DNA of 36,493 nt from Nitrospirota bacterium (GTDB lineage: Bacteria > Nitrospirota > JAOUDF01), in assembly GCA_029859385.1 (NCBI GenBank), contig JAOUDF010000004.1, positions 1-36,493 of the forward strand. The letters are read 5' to 3'. The position numbers were made by a program, and so were the translations under genes. Shown here piece by piece: positions 23,326-31,436 of this stretch; the stretch's first letter is position 1, and the number at the start of each line of letters is the position of its first letter. Below the pieces are notes generated by a model that saw only the letters and a list, made by a program, of their open reading frames with translations, did no database searches and was not told the origin of the DNA.

Positions 23326-25827
23326 TCAGTAGGTCTTCCCGGGATACAGGCTGACAAATGCCTTAACGACTTGCGGATCAAGATGAGTGCCGGAGAGCGA
23401 TATTATATGCTCACGGGCTTTATCCTCTGTCCACGCCGGTCGGTAGGGGCGGTCGGAACACAGGGCGTCCCATACGTCCACAAGTGAAAAGATACGTGCC
23501 GCGGAAGGAATCTGTTCCCCCTTGAGGCCGCGCGGATAGCCGCTCCCGTCCCATTTTTCGTGATGACAGTAGGGGATGTCGATGGCGGGGCGAAGGTATG
23601 AAATAGGGGAGAGGAGTTCATAGGCATACTGAGGGTGGCGTTTCATGATGTTCCACTCTTCATCGTTCAGCCTGCCCGGCTTGAGCAGGATATTGTCGGG
23701 AATGCCCAGCTTGCCTACGTCGTGCAGGAGAGCGCCCCGGTACATATGAACAAGCTCTGCGTCCGGCACTCTCATGGCCCGCGCCAGGAACACCGTCAGC
23801 TCACTTACGCGGCGGGTGTGCCCCTCGGTCTCCTTGTCGCGCAGGTCCATGGCCCGTGACCACCCCTCCAGCGTGGTGTCATAGGCCATGACCAGCTCGC
23901 TGTTCGTGCGCTGCAGGTCGTCGAACAAGCCTGCGTTGTCAATGGCAATGGCGGCTTGGGCGGCGATGGTCTTGAGGAACCCCTTCCAGTCGTCATTGGG
24001 GAAGAAGCGGCGGCGGTGGAATACCTCGAGCACGCCCTTTATCTGTCCTTTGGTAATAAGCGGTACTGCGTGGTACGTAGTGAAATCTTCCTTTGAGAAG
24101 AGAGGGGAACGGACGAAACGCTCCTCGGTTTTTTTCAGGTTGGCGATGCCGACAAGTCTTCGACCCAGAACCGCCTGCCCAGCCACGCTCTCGTTGACGT
24201 GAAGCACACCGGACCTTTCCGGGTCGGACCGGAAGCCACGGCTGGCGGCAAATTCCAGGGTGTTGAGCCGGGTATCGAGCAACAGTATGTCGGCGGCGTC
24301 GACGTCGAGCTGCTCTATTATCTGGGCAAGGATTACCTTAAGCGTAATATTGAGGTCGATACTGGCGGTGATGGCCAGGTCGATTTCGTGAAGGGCAGCG
24401 AGGTTTTCGAGTTGATGCTGAATCTGCTGTTCTGTTTCCCGGGTTTTCGAGACGTCTCTGAAGATGACGACTGCCCCCCGACATTTCCCCTGATCGATGA
24501 TCCCCTTCCCTACATACTCAACGGGAAAACGTGACCCGTCGGTCCGGTGAAAGACAGCATCCTTAACGACGCACGACAGGCCGGTCCGAGCGGTCGTCAT
24601 AATGGCACATTCGATCTCGGGCAGCGGCGTGCCGTCTTCACTGGTGTGGTGCCAGAGGATATGGAATGACTTTCCGGTAACCTTTGCCGGAATGCATCCC
24701 AGCATTGAAGCGGCCGCCGGGTTTATAAAGGTTATCAACCCTTCGGTATCGACGCCGAATATTCCTTCACCGGCATTGTTCAGAATGAGCTCGTTATGAT
24801 GAAGCGCCCCTCTGAGGGCTGCCTCCGCCTTTTTTTGTTCGGAGATATTGCGTACGACGTGGATGATGTTGATGATCTCTCCCGAATCATTTCGCATCGG
24901 CGCGGTCGCAACCGAGAGCCAGGTTCCGCCGCCGATCGACTCTTCAAACAGCTCCACATATTCTCTTTTCCCGGAGCCTCTGGTTTTCAGGAGAGGGCAT
25001 TCTTCAATAGGGTTACTTTTGTGATGAAAAACCTCGTGACATTTCTTTCCGATCAACTCTTCGCGGGTCATCCCGAGCATTTCGCACAGTACGGAGTTGA
25101 CATTGACGATCTCAAAATCGGTGCTGTGGATCGATACACCGTCAACCATGGAGTTGAAGGTCAATTCCCACTGACCGGCTGTCTCGGCCCGTTTGTCATC
25201 CGCAAGTTTCTGGCCGGTGACGTCGATGCCGGTCATCAGGATAAGATCATCTCCTTCGGGATTTTGTTCGAGAAGTGCATAGGTCCACCTGATGGTCCGG
25301 ACCTCTCCGTTAAGGGTTTTCAGCGACTGATCCCGTTCTTCCAGCGACCCGGCCGACCGGAGGCTTTCTGCCATGGCCGGTATTGATTGTGCGTCAGCAG
25401 GATCGCGAAACAGCCTTTGGGCCTCTTTTCCTGCGAGTTCCCCGGGGGCGTATCCGAGAGCCTTTTCACAGGCCTGATTACAGCGAACGATTCGCCCCGT
25501 CCTGTCAATTACCATCATAAAAGATGAAGTAGTATTAATTATCGTTGAAAGGAGTCCATGTTCTTCGCTGAGGGTGGTTTCAACCTGGGCCAGCCGGCCG
25601 GTCTCCAGTTGATACCGCCGCATAAAGCCGAAGTAGAGGAGGGGAGTGCCTGCAAGCATAAGCAGGCTGGCGGCGACGGTACTCATTGAAATACCAGGAG
25701 AAATCGGCAGAAAATGAATGACGAGCATTACCAGCATTCCCAGTAAAGCGAGGGTGGCGGCAATTGCGAGAATGTTATTAAATGGCTTCACGATGAGGAA
25801 GGGTCTGGATAGAAAGTTAACAGCCAA
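23326..25827 (-). CDS. Membrane PAS-GAF-HD-GYP protein, predicted cyclic-di-GMP phosphodiesterase
   Basis: An 833-residue sensory protein. Two membrane segments (about 18-70) are followed by three PAS domains (about 90-205, 215-330, 335-460), a GAF domain (about 485-625) and a C-terminal HD-GYP domain. The catalytic HD is in HDVGKLGIPDN (about 702) with the nearby KRHPQYAYELL, HH in YCHHEKWDGSGYP, and GYP at about 763, so the phosphodiesterase should be active and would lower c-di-GMP in response to signals read by the PAS/GAF modules. The listed start is a TTG without an evident ribosome-binding site, so the true N-terminus may differ slightly. It appears monocistronic. Confidence 0.92.
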   Translation of the reverse strand: MAVNFLSRPFLIVKPFNNILAIAATLALLGMLVMLVIHFLPISPGISMSTVAASLLMLAGTPLLYFGFMRRYQLETGRLAQVETTLSEEHGLLSTIINTTSSFMMVIDRTGRIVRCNQACEKALGYAPGELAGKEAQRLFRDPADAQSIPAMAESLRSAGSLEERDQSLKTLNGEVRTIRWTYALLEQNPEGDDLILMTGIDVTGQKLADDKRAETAGQWELTFNSMVDGVSIHSTDFEIVNVNSVLCEMLGMTREELIGKKCHEVFHHKSNPIEECPLLKTRGSGKREYVELFEESIGGGTWLSVATAPMRNDSGEIINIIHVVRNISEQKKAEAALRGALHHNELILNNAGEGIFGVDTEGLITFINPAAASMLGCIPAKVTGKSFHILWHHTSEDGTPLPEIECAIMTTARTGLSCVVKDAVFHRTDGSRFPVEYVGKGIIDQGKCRGAVVIFRDVSKTRETEQQIQHQLENLAALHEIDLAITASIDLNITLKVILAQIIEQLDVDAADILLLDTRLNTLEFAASRGFRSDPERSGVLHVNESVAGQAVLGRRLVGIANLKKTEERFVRSPLFSKEDFTTYHAVPLITKGQIKGVLEVFHRRRFFPNDDWKGFLKTIAAQAAIAIDNAGLFDDLQRTNSELVMAYDTTLEGWSRAMDLRDKETEGHTRRVSELTVFLARAMRVPDAELVHMYRGALLHDVGKLGIPDNILLKPGRLNDEEWNIMKRHPQYAYELLSPISYLRPAIDIPYCHHEKWDGSGYPRGLKGEQIPSAARIFSLVDVWDALCSDRPYRPAWTEDKAREHIISLSGTHLDPQVVKAFVSLYPGKTY

Positions 25828-25993
25828 GTAACACTTACTGACTGAATTATCGGCAGGAGGAGAAGAAACTTGATGAAGAAATGTTAACTTTTTTCGGGGT
25901 GCGTTGCAGGGGTTGGGAGCAGCAGAGTTTGTACTGCTAATTGTTTAGACCAGCGGTTGGCCTTGTCAAATTTGCGCGTCGCCTTTGATCGAC

Positions 25994-26719
25994 CTATCGG
26001 AACATGGGAACAGGTTCGGGTTCTTCGTGGTAAAGCCCGACGGTTACCGTTCGCTTGCTCTCTTTTGCGAATTTTCTTCGGGCCCTGGCCGCGATTACCC
26101 AGGAGCATTTGGCTGAGCAGAACCTCTTGTCCTTTTCAGTGGCTTTGAGGAAATAGCCGCTGCAGTCGTCACGCTGGCAGGTAAGGATAAGGTCCAGGGG
26201 GAACTGGCTGAGGGAATTGACGAATTCGAGGAGCAGTTTGTCCTGAATCTGGGGAATAAAGGGATAGACCGTGTTGCCAAGAACGAGCACCTTTGTCTCA
26301 AAAGAATGACTGAATGCGGTGTGATCGCCGATCCATTCGACCACGGCTTCTCCGCCCGAGGCGGCTTCGGCGAGGCGCTTGCTGATTACGTTAAAGCCGC
26401 CGGCAAGCTTCTGGCCCGACCCGGATATCCCTCTCTCCTCTTTGGATGCCGCATAACCGGCAAGGATCTTCTCCAGAAACCCTTTCAGGTGTTCCTGTAT
26501 CCTCATGAGGTCCTTTTTGCGCTTGTCCCAGCGGACGATGGCATGGTCAGGGATAAAGGCCTCGCCCAGCTTTCCGTAAGCGATATACCGGAGGTCTGTC
26601 CAGAGCCTGAATACCTGGTCGGAAGGCATCTCTTCGACATTCAGGTTGATAAGGTCGAGGAACCACTTGAGTTGCTGTTTCGCGACGGCCAGCTTTTTCT
26701 CGGGAAGTTTCCTGTCCAT
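25994..26719 (-). CDS. CGNR/ABATE-like zinc-finger protein, unknown function
   Basis: 241 residues. The N-terminal two thirds are helical without a recognised motif; the C-terminus has a compact cysteine cluster, CQRDDCSGYFLK then RFCSAKCSW, followed by the basic stretch AARARRKFAKESKR. This resembles the CGNR zinc finger at the end of ABATE-domain proteins, thought to bind DNA in regulators, although the literal CGNR tetrapeptide is replaced here by KCSW. GGAGGG six bases ahead supports ATG 26719 over earlier in-frame ATGs. It is monocistronic; about 166 featureless bases separate it from the HD-GYP gene start. Confidence 0.6.
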   Translation of the reverse strand: MDRKLPEKKLAVAKQQLKWFLDLINLNVEEMPSDQVFRLWTDLRYIAYGKLGEAFIPDHAIVRWDKRKKDLMRIQEHLKGFLEKILAGYAASKEERGISGSGQKLAGGFNVISKRLAEAASGGEAVVEWIGDHTAFSHSFETKVLVLGNTVYPFIPQIQDKLLLEFVNSLSQFPLDLILTCQRDDCSGYFLKATEKDKRFCSAKCSWVIAARARRKFAKESKRTVTVGLYHEEPEPVPMFR

Positions 26720-26914
26720 TTGTCCCTCCATGCAAGTCCTATTGAGAATGTCCGCATGGTACCTCAAGCATTCTCGGGTAGTCAAAGATAATCTTGCAGT
26801 TTTGTATGACTTTGTTGGTCACATTTTTGCGCCCGCAATGCGTGATCATGGAAAGATGCGAGACCGTGCATGATTTCAAAGGGATAGAGTGGGGAAAAGA
26901 GGCGATATGGTAAC

Positions 26915-26943
26915 GAAAAAAGGCTGCCTGATTAGGCAGCCTT
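26915..26943 (-). terminator. Terminator of the tRNA operon
   Basis: AAGGCTGCCT (26920-26929) and AGGCAGCCTT (26934-26943) form a perfect 10-base stem with a 4-base loop, followed on the minus strand by a U-run. It ends just nine bases from the CCA end of tRNA-Glu. Confidence 0.9.
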
Positions 26944-26951
26944 CTGATGTA

Positions 26952-27026
26952 TGGTAGTCCCAAGGGGAATCGAACCCCTGCTTCCGCCGTGAGAGGGCGG
27001 CGTCCTGACCGCTAGACGATGGGACC
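26952..27026 (-). tRNA. tRNA-Glu (anticodon CTC)
   Basis: 75 nt including an encoded CCA. The acceptor GGTCCCA/TGGGACT has a G-U first pair; the D-arm region is TCGTCTAGCGG; the anticodon stem CCGCC/GGCGG encloses the loop CTCTCAC, giving anticodon CTC (codon GAG). The T-arm AGGGG-TTCGATT-CCCCT is intact. It is second in a two-tRNA operon. Confidence 0.95.
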
Positions 27027-27041
27027 ATATGGGTGGTAATT

Positions 27042-27115
27042 TGGCTGGGGGACTAGGATTCGAACCTAGGTAAACGGAGTCAGAGTCCGTTGTCCTACCG
27101 CTAGACGATCCCCCA
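27042..27115 (-). tRNA. tRNA-Gln (anticodon CTG)
   Basis: 74 nt including an encoded CCA. The acceptor TGGGGGA pairs with TCCCCCA, giving the U1-A72 pair typical of tRNA-Gln. Anticodon stem ACGGA/TCCGT with loop CTCTGAC gives anticodon CTG (codon CAG); the T-arm CTAGG-TTCGAAT-CCTAG is intact. It lies 15 bases upstream of tRNA-Glu, sharing promoter and terminator. Confidence 0.95.
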
Positions 27116-27135
27116 TCATTTGCGACAGACTGCAC

Positions 27136-27164
27136 AATTTAGTAAAAAACCTTCGAGCTGTCAA
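27136..27164 (-). promoter_or_regulatory. Promoter of the tRNA-Gln/tRNA-Glu operon
   Basis: Minus-strand TTGACA (27159-27164), 17-base spacer, TAAATT (27136-27141), placed about 20 bases ahead of the mature tRNA-Gln 5' end. The rest of the gap to the next gene at 27366 shows nothing further that I can support. Confidence 0.8.
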
Positions 27165-27365
27165 GGGGTAAGCATCTTATCTGACGAAGACAAAACAAGT
27201 CAAGGTGTCTGTGCAGATCGATCTAACGGCCAAGCATTATGGAGGGAGCAACGTGTGCCAACAGGACAGTTATAATCGCCAAGAGTCGTCAAATGGCGCA
27301 AAAATTTCCGCATTTTACCGTGGAAATGGTATACTGCATCCATACCCCAGGTACGGAGGAGGGCT

Positions 27366-28007
27366 ATGATAAAAGACGCTACCCAAGTCTATATGGATAT
27401 GCTCAAGGCGACGCAGAAGGTAGAAAAGGGCCACGAGTACGGTAAGAGCGGTCAGCAGGGCAGAGGGGTCGAAGGGAAGGAAGTCGGAGGAGACCGGGTA
27501 ACGCTTAATGCCTCGAGGAATGAAGTCGTCACCTACAGTAAACCTGTAGGCGAGGCTGCCAGGTTCCTCGTTACCAGCCAGATAGTTTCGACGCTTGTTA
27601 CCCAGCAAAGCGGGGTTGGTGCCATCGGCGAGGAAGGGGGAACCCTTAATAGTCAGATAGCGCAACTCTTCGGAAAGCTCGGTATCTCGACCACCCTCGA
27701 TATCGGGGGAGGCAACACCGCAGATTTGGCCAACCTGTCCCAAGCCGATGCCCAGGCACTGATTGCCTCCGATGGCTACTGGGGCGTGGAACAGACCTCG
27801 GACAGAATAGCAGCCTTTGCCCTCAACGCCGCGGGCAACGATCCGGAAAAACTGCAAAAGGTAAAGAACGCCGTGATGCAGGGGTATGAGATGGCGAAGG
27901 TCTCTTTTGGCGGTTTTCTTCCCGACATCTCCGAAAAAACCATCGATGCCGTCCTTGCCAAGCTCAACAATCCTTCACAGCAGGACGACCAGAACGTAAC
28001 CGCTTAA
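27366..28007 (+). CDS. Conserved hypothetical protein, possibly DUF5610-like
   Basis: 213 residues, no signal peptide or membrane segment. The first 60 residues are polar and probably disordered (VEKGHEYGKSGQQGRGVEGK). The C-terminal part, with DGYWGVEQTSDRIAAFAL, then AAGNDPEKLQKVKNAVMQGY and FGGFLPDISEKTIDAVLAKL, resembles a conserved helical domain I associate tentatively with DUF5610 proteins, some of which have been loosely labelled as hydrogenase-4 or flagellar-associated proteins; that name is not supported here. GGAGGAGG ahead of the ATG is a strong ribosome-binding site. It is followed by addB after 102 pyrimidine-rich bases. Confidence 0.6.
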   Translation: MIKDATQVYMDMLKATQKVEKGHEYGKSGQQGRGVEGKEVGGDRVTLNASRNEVVTYSKPVGEAARFLVTSQIVSTLVTQQSGVGAIGEEGGTLNSQIAQLFGKLGISTTLDIGGGNTADLANLSQADAQALIASDGYWGVEQTSDRIAAFALNAAGNDPEKLQKVKNAVMQGYEMAKVSFGGFLPDISEKTIDAVLAKLNNPSQQDDQNVTA

Positions 28008-28109
28008 TACAGGTGTGTCTGCGGTAACCCACATCAGGCCGCAGCTCGCATGACTTGCTCTCCTTTCTTCCCCCTTTACACCCCATCCACCGGGGCGTAA
28101 ACTTCCCCC

Positions 28110-31100
28110 ATGCAGACCGATACCCTCCATATCCTGCCTTCCTCTCTCTCGGTTCTCCGGCATGAACGCGATGCGCTCCTCAAGGCCCCAGGCGGCACAC
28201 TTGGTGGAACCCGGTACCTGACGCTGCCCCAGCTTGCGGAACGGATTGCCGGCGCACCTTTTGAAGGAAACCGCATCGAAGGATTCGGGAAAAAAGCCCT
28301 CCTTGCCAGCATCTGCAGGAAACGTGAGGCAGGCAGCGCCTCTTACGCAGGAGGGTCGGGTACTCTACGCCTGCTTCTCTCGCTCATTGAGGAGCTAAGG
28401 GCCGCCGGTGTATCGCCCCGGCAGTTCGACGAGGCCACATCGACCCTTTTCCCTCCCCTTCGAGAGAAATACAAGGGTATCGCGGAGCTATACGGTTGCT
28501 TCGAGGCGGAGATGGAACGGCTTGGGCTGTGCGACCAGACCACACTCTACCGCCGTGCCATCGAACGGGTGTCCGGCGGCTTCATACCTCCTGTGCTGCA
28601 AGGCGTGCGAGAGCTCCGGGTATCCGATATCTATGACCTTACCTGGCTCCAGGTAGAGCTGCTGGGAGCCCTTGCCCGAGTGGTCAGCGTCTTTATCACG
28701 CTTCCGTGGGACCCCTCTAGGGCTTCGGTCTTCGGCGCCGTCTCCGGCACCCTGTCCCGCTTTGAGGCATTGGGGGGCGAGAACCTCCGGCTGGAGGTCG
28801 AGTTCGACGACCTCTGCGGCACTGACAACCTTTCCCCGCTTCGCCGCCGTTTCCTTTCCACGAGCCCGACTGCTCTGCCTTCCGCCGAGCTGCCCAGGGT
28901 CATCACCGCCCGGGGCCACTACCCCCAGTGCGAAGCCATCGGCCGCGAGGTGCGCCTGCTGCTGGATGACGGCGTTTCTCCCACCGACATATTCGTGGCC
29001 TTCCGCGATCTTTCGGTCTACGGCCCTATGATGGAGGACGTCTTCCGTCGCTACCGCATCCCTCTCTCCTTCCGTCGCGGCATGCCTCTGGCTATGTCGC
29101 CGCTGGTAAAGGCGGCACTGGCAGTCTTTGAGGTCATCGGGAGCCGCTTCGAGCGGGAGGAGATGCTCCGGCTGTTGAAATCGGGCTATTTCGAACCCTT
29201 CGTCAAAAAAGCCGACGGCTCTCCCTGTACTCCGGAAGAGGTGGAGGGACATGTCCTCCAGGCCGGAATTATCGACGACCGGGAGGGCGGCGGCTGGGAA
29301 CAGCGCCTCCGCGCCTATGCAGCCAAAGAGGGGTCGCCTGATATCAACGCCTTGCGGGAGGGGGTGTCTGCCTGCCTGCTAAGGCTCAAGGCCCTCGGTA
29401 AACCGATGCCGGTGACCGATTTCGGTGATGTCTTTCGCCGTTATCTCCGAAATGCCGGTCTCTATCGCATGGCGCTCATCCCCGGCGAGACCTTCGAGCG
29501 GGATGCCCGCTCCCTGGGGCTCCTGGAGGAAACCATTTTGGAAATAGCGGAGATATACCGAAGACTGGGTGATACGGAGCCGGTGACCGCCCCTCAATTC
29601 TACCGTCTTCTCCTGTCGGCCATGGAGGGGAAGTCACTGGGCAGCCCCGCGGAGGAAGGGGTGGCCGTACTGAGTTTTCACGACCTGCGGGGGTTGAGCG
29701 CGCCCCGCCTGTTCCTCGGCGGACTCAACGAGGGGGAGGCGCCTGCTCCCTCCGCTCCCGACCCGCTGATGCCCGATACCGAGCGGCAGGCACTCAACAG
29801 CGCCCTCAGGAAAAAGGTCTTTCGCGCCACAAACGAACAGGCCCAGTCTGAGCCGCTCCTCTTCGCCATGGCCCTGGCTGCGGGGGAGCGGATAACCTTT
29901 TCCTGGTCCTGCACCGATATTTCCGGTCGCGAGACCCTCCCCTCCTTTTTCCTGAGGGAACTGGGCATTACCCATGACCGAAAGGAACCGGCTGCCGGTT
30001 TCGCCCCGCTGGCCGATGCCATGGAACCACAGGAGGTGGAGACAGCCCTCTTCCGTAACCTGTTCGGCCGTTCCCGCGTCGATGAGGAAGGCTTGTCCGG
30101 CGCCCTCACGCGGCTCCTGCCGGAACGGCTGGCTTCGCTGCCCTCAATGATGGAGACCGTGCGGCGCGAGGCCCTGCGGCAGGTCGTCGAACAGGACGGC
30201 GCAGTGACGGCGGGCCCCTTCTCCGGCCGTCTTTCGGGCGACGACATCCGGCGGATACTCCGGGAGCGCGTCTTCCCCGACATCCAGCCCTGGAGCGCCA
30301 CCGCAATGGAGCAGTATGCCGCCTGTCCCTACGTATTCTTCTCTCAAAGGGTGCTGGGGATACTGGAGGAGGAAAAGCCTTCGCTGGAGATGGAGCGGAG
30401 CGAGGAAGGGAGCCTGGTCCACGCCGCCCTCCGCGAAGGATTCCAGCGCTTGTACGACAAGAAATTGGTACCGCTCACCGGCAGGCCCGAGGAAAGAGAA
30501 GTCTTTTTCGAGGCAGCAAATCAGGTTATCCGCCGATGGGAGGAGGAACGTTCCACGGGGAACATGGTGTTGTGGCAGGCGCGGAAAAAGGAGCTGCTGA
30601 CCGTGCTGGGGTGGATGCTCGATCACGAACCGGCCCTCGAGGCGGATGGTTTCATCCCCTCGCGGTTTGAGGCAGCCTTCGGCGATGAGGCCAGCCCCAT
30701 GACCCTGACCGGTCTGCAGGGGGAGCAGGTGGCGCTTAAGGGGAGGATCGACCGGATTGACCTCAAACCCGACGGGCTGCGGGTGGTGGACTATAAGCAC
30801 AGCAGCAGCCTCGACAAGAAGGCCATGACCAACCCCGATACCTGGGGGGTGTCGTCGTTCCAGCTCCCGGTCTATCTTATGGCGGCAAAGCGGCTTTTCC
30901 CGGAACATGCGGTGCATATCGATGCCCTCATCTATCTGCTCAAGAAGTACGACAAGCCATGGCAGTCCAGCGGCGACCCGTCGGAGCTGCTGACGGAGAA
31001 TTCCGAAAGACGCCGGGCGCTGATGAACGAGGGTGCTCCGGCCTTTATCGACCGAGCCATAGCCCTGGTCGAGAGGATACGGAGCGGCGAGTTTGCCGTC

Positions 31101-31187
31101 TGGCCCATGGAATGCCCCGACTACTGCGACTATCGCGGCATCTGCCGGTATGAGAAGAGGGGGGAGGGGAGTGTCAATGCCGAATGA
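28110..31187 (+). CDS. addB: AddB-like helicase-nuclease subunit with PD-(D/E)XK nuclease domain
   Basis: A 1025-residue protein in the size range of AddB, the partner of AddA in the double-strand-break resection and foreign-DNA-degrading helicase-nuclease. The N-terminal two thirds follow the helicase-like AddB scaffold but lack a visible Walker A P-loop. The C-terminal RecB-type nuclease has GRIDRIDLKPDG and VVDYKHS (about 875-905). Cysteines in AACPYVFF (about 737) and in CPDYCDYRGIC (about 1002-1012) fit the AddB iron-sulfur staple. The ATG at 28110 lacks a clear ribosome-binding site. Its end overlaps the start of an AddA remnant by 11 bases, so the original operon was addB-addA; without a partner it may be inactive. 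Confidence 0.82.
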   Translation: MQTDTLHILPSSLSVLRHERDALLKAPGGTLGGTRYLTLPQLAERIAGAPFEGNRIEGFGKKALLASICRKREAGSASYAGGSGTLRLLLSLIEELRAAGVSPRQFDEATSTLFPPLREKYKGIAELYGCFEAEMERLGLCDQTTLYRRAIERVSGGFIPPVLQGVRELRVSDIYDLTWLQVELLGALARVVSVFITLPWDPSRASVFGAVSGTLSRFEALGGENLRLEVEFDDLCGTDNLSPLRRRFLSTSPTALPSAELPRVITARGHYPQCEAIGREVRLLLDDGVSPTDIFVAFRDLSVYGPMMEDVFRRYRIPLSFRRGMPLAMSPLVKAALAVFEVIGSRFEREEMLRLLKSGYFEPFVKKADGSPCTPEEVEGHVLQAGIIDDREGGGWEQRLRAYAAKEGSPDINALREGVSACLLRLKALGKPMPVTDFGDVFRRYLRNAGLYRMALIPGETFERDARSLGLLEETILEIAEIYRRLGDTEPVTAPQFYRLLLSAMEGKSLGSPAEEGVAVLSFHDLRGLSAPRLFLGGLNEGEAPAPSAPDPLMPDTERQALNSALRKKVFRATNEQAQSEPLLFAMALAAGERITFSWSCTDISGRETLPSFFLRELGITHDRKEPAAGFAPLADAMEPQEVETALFRNLFGRSRVDEEGLSGALTRLLPERLASLPSMMETVRREALRQVVEQDGAVTAGPFSGRLSGDDIRRILRERVFPDIQPWSATAMEQYAACPYVFFSQRVLGILEEEKPSLEMERSEEGSLVHAALREGFQRLYDKKLVPLTGRPEEREVFFEAANQVIRRWEEERSTGNMVLWQARKKELLTVLGWMLDHEPALEADGFIPSRFEAAFGDEASPMTLTGLQGEQVALKGRIDRIDLKPDGLRVVDYKHSSSLDKKAMTNPDTWGVSSFQLPVYLMAAKRLFPEHAVHIDALIYLLKKYDKPWQSSGDPSELLTENSERRRALMNEGAPAFIDRAIALVERIRSGEFAVWPMECPDYCDYRGICRYEKRGEGSVNAE

Positions 31188-31257
31188 AACCCGTTCGGGA
31201 ATGATCACCGAGTTTACCGAAGACCTCTGCGTCGCGGCGGGAGCAGGGAATCGATAG
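31177..31257 (+). pseudogene. addA: 5' remnant of an AddA/UvrD-type helicase gene, broken at Walker A
   Basis: GGAGGGGAG precedes ATG 31177, which overlaps the end of addB in the usual addB-addA manner. The 26-codon frame reads MPNETRSGMITEFTEDLC and then VAAGAG, the conserved lead-in to the helicase P-loop [AG]-x-x-GKT, but continues NR-stop instead of TGKT. About 1000 further codons are missing. The break lies at or just after 31248. The sequence beyond is less GC-rich and carries unrelated genes, so an insertion or a deletion with insertion replaced the rest. The family call rests on this short stretch plus operon position. Confidence 0.7.
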
Positions 31258-31352
31258 CGGATAAGGTCGGCATTCATTTGCCCTTTTGAAATAACTTGCA
31301 ACGTGTCATTTCGATAGCTAAAAATAACCGGTAATATCAGTCAGCAAAAATC

Positions 31353-31422
31353 GATGTTGCAGCATCTGGGGTTTGTGACATAAAAATATGCTCTGACTGT
31401 ATTTCAGCTGACAATCAAGCTG
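31353..31422 (+). promoter_or_regulatory. Candidate operator sequences ahead of the WYL regulator
   Basis: GATGTTGCAGCATC (31353-31366) is a near-perfect palindrome, and CAGCT (31405-31409) with AGCTG (31418-31422) form a second dyad just upstream of the start. WYL regulators of defence loci commonly repress their own operon from such dyads; binding here is inference. Confidence 0.35.
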
Positions 31423-31436
31423 CTTAAAGGGTGACA

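Noticed and set aside
26952..27115. tRNA genes as the attachment site of the right-hand island
   Set aside because: The sequence between the tRNAs and addB looks like core genome and the visible break is in addA at about 31248; no tRNA 3'-end duplicate was seen in the window.
28019..28044. CTGCGG/CCGCAG hairpin before addB
   Set aside because: Only six base pairs with a 14-base loop and no T-run; not convincing as a terminator.
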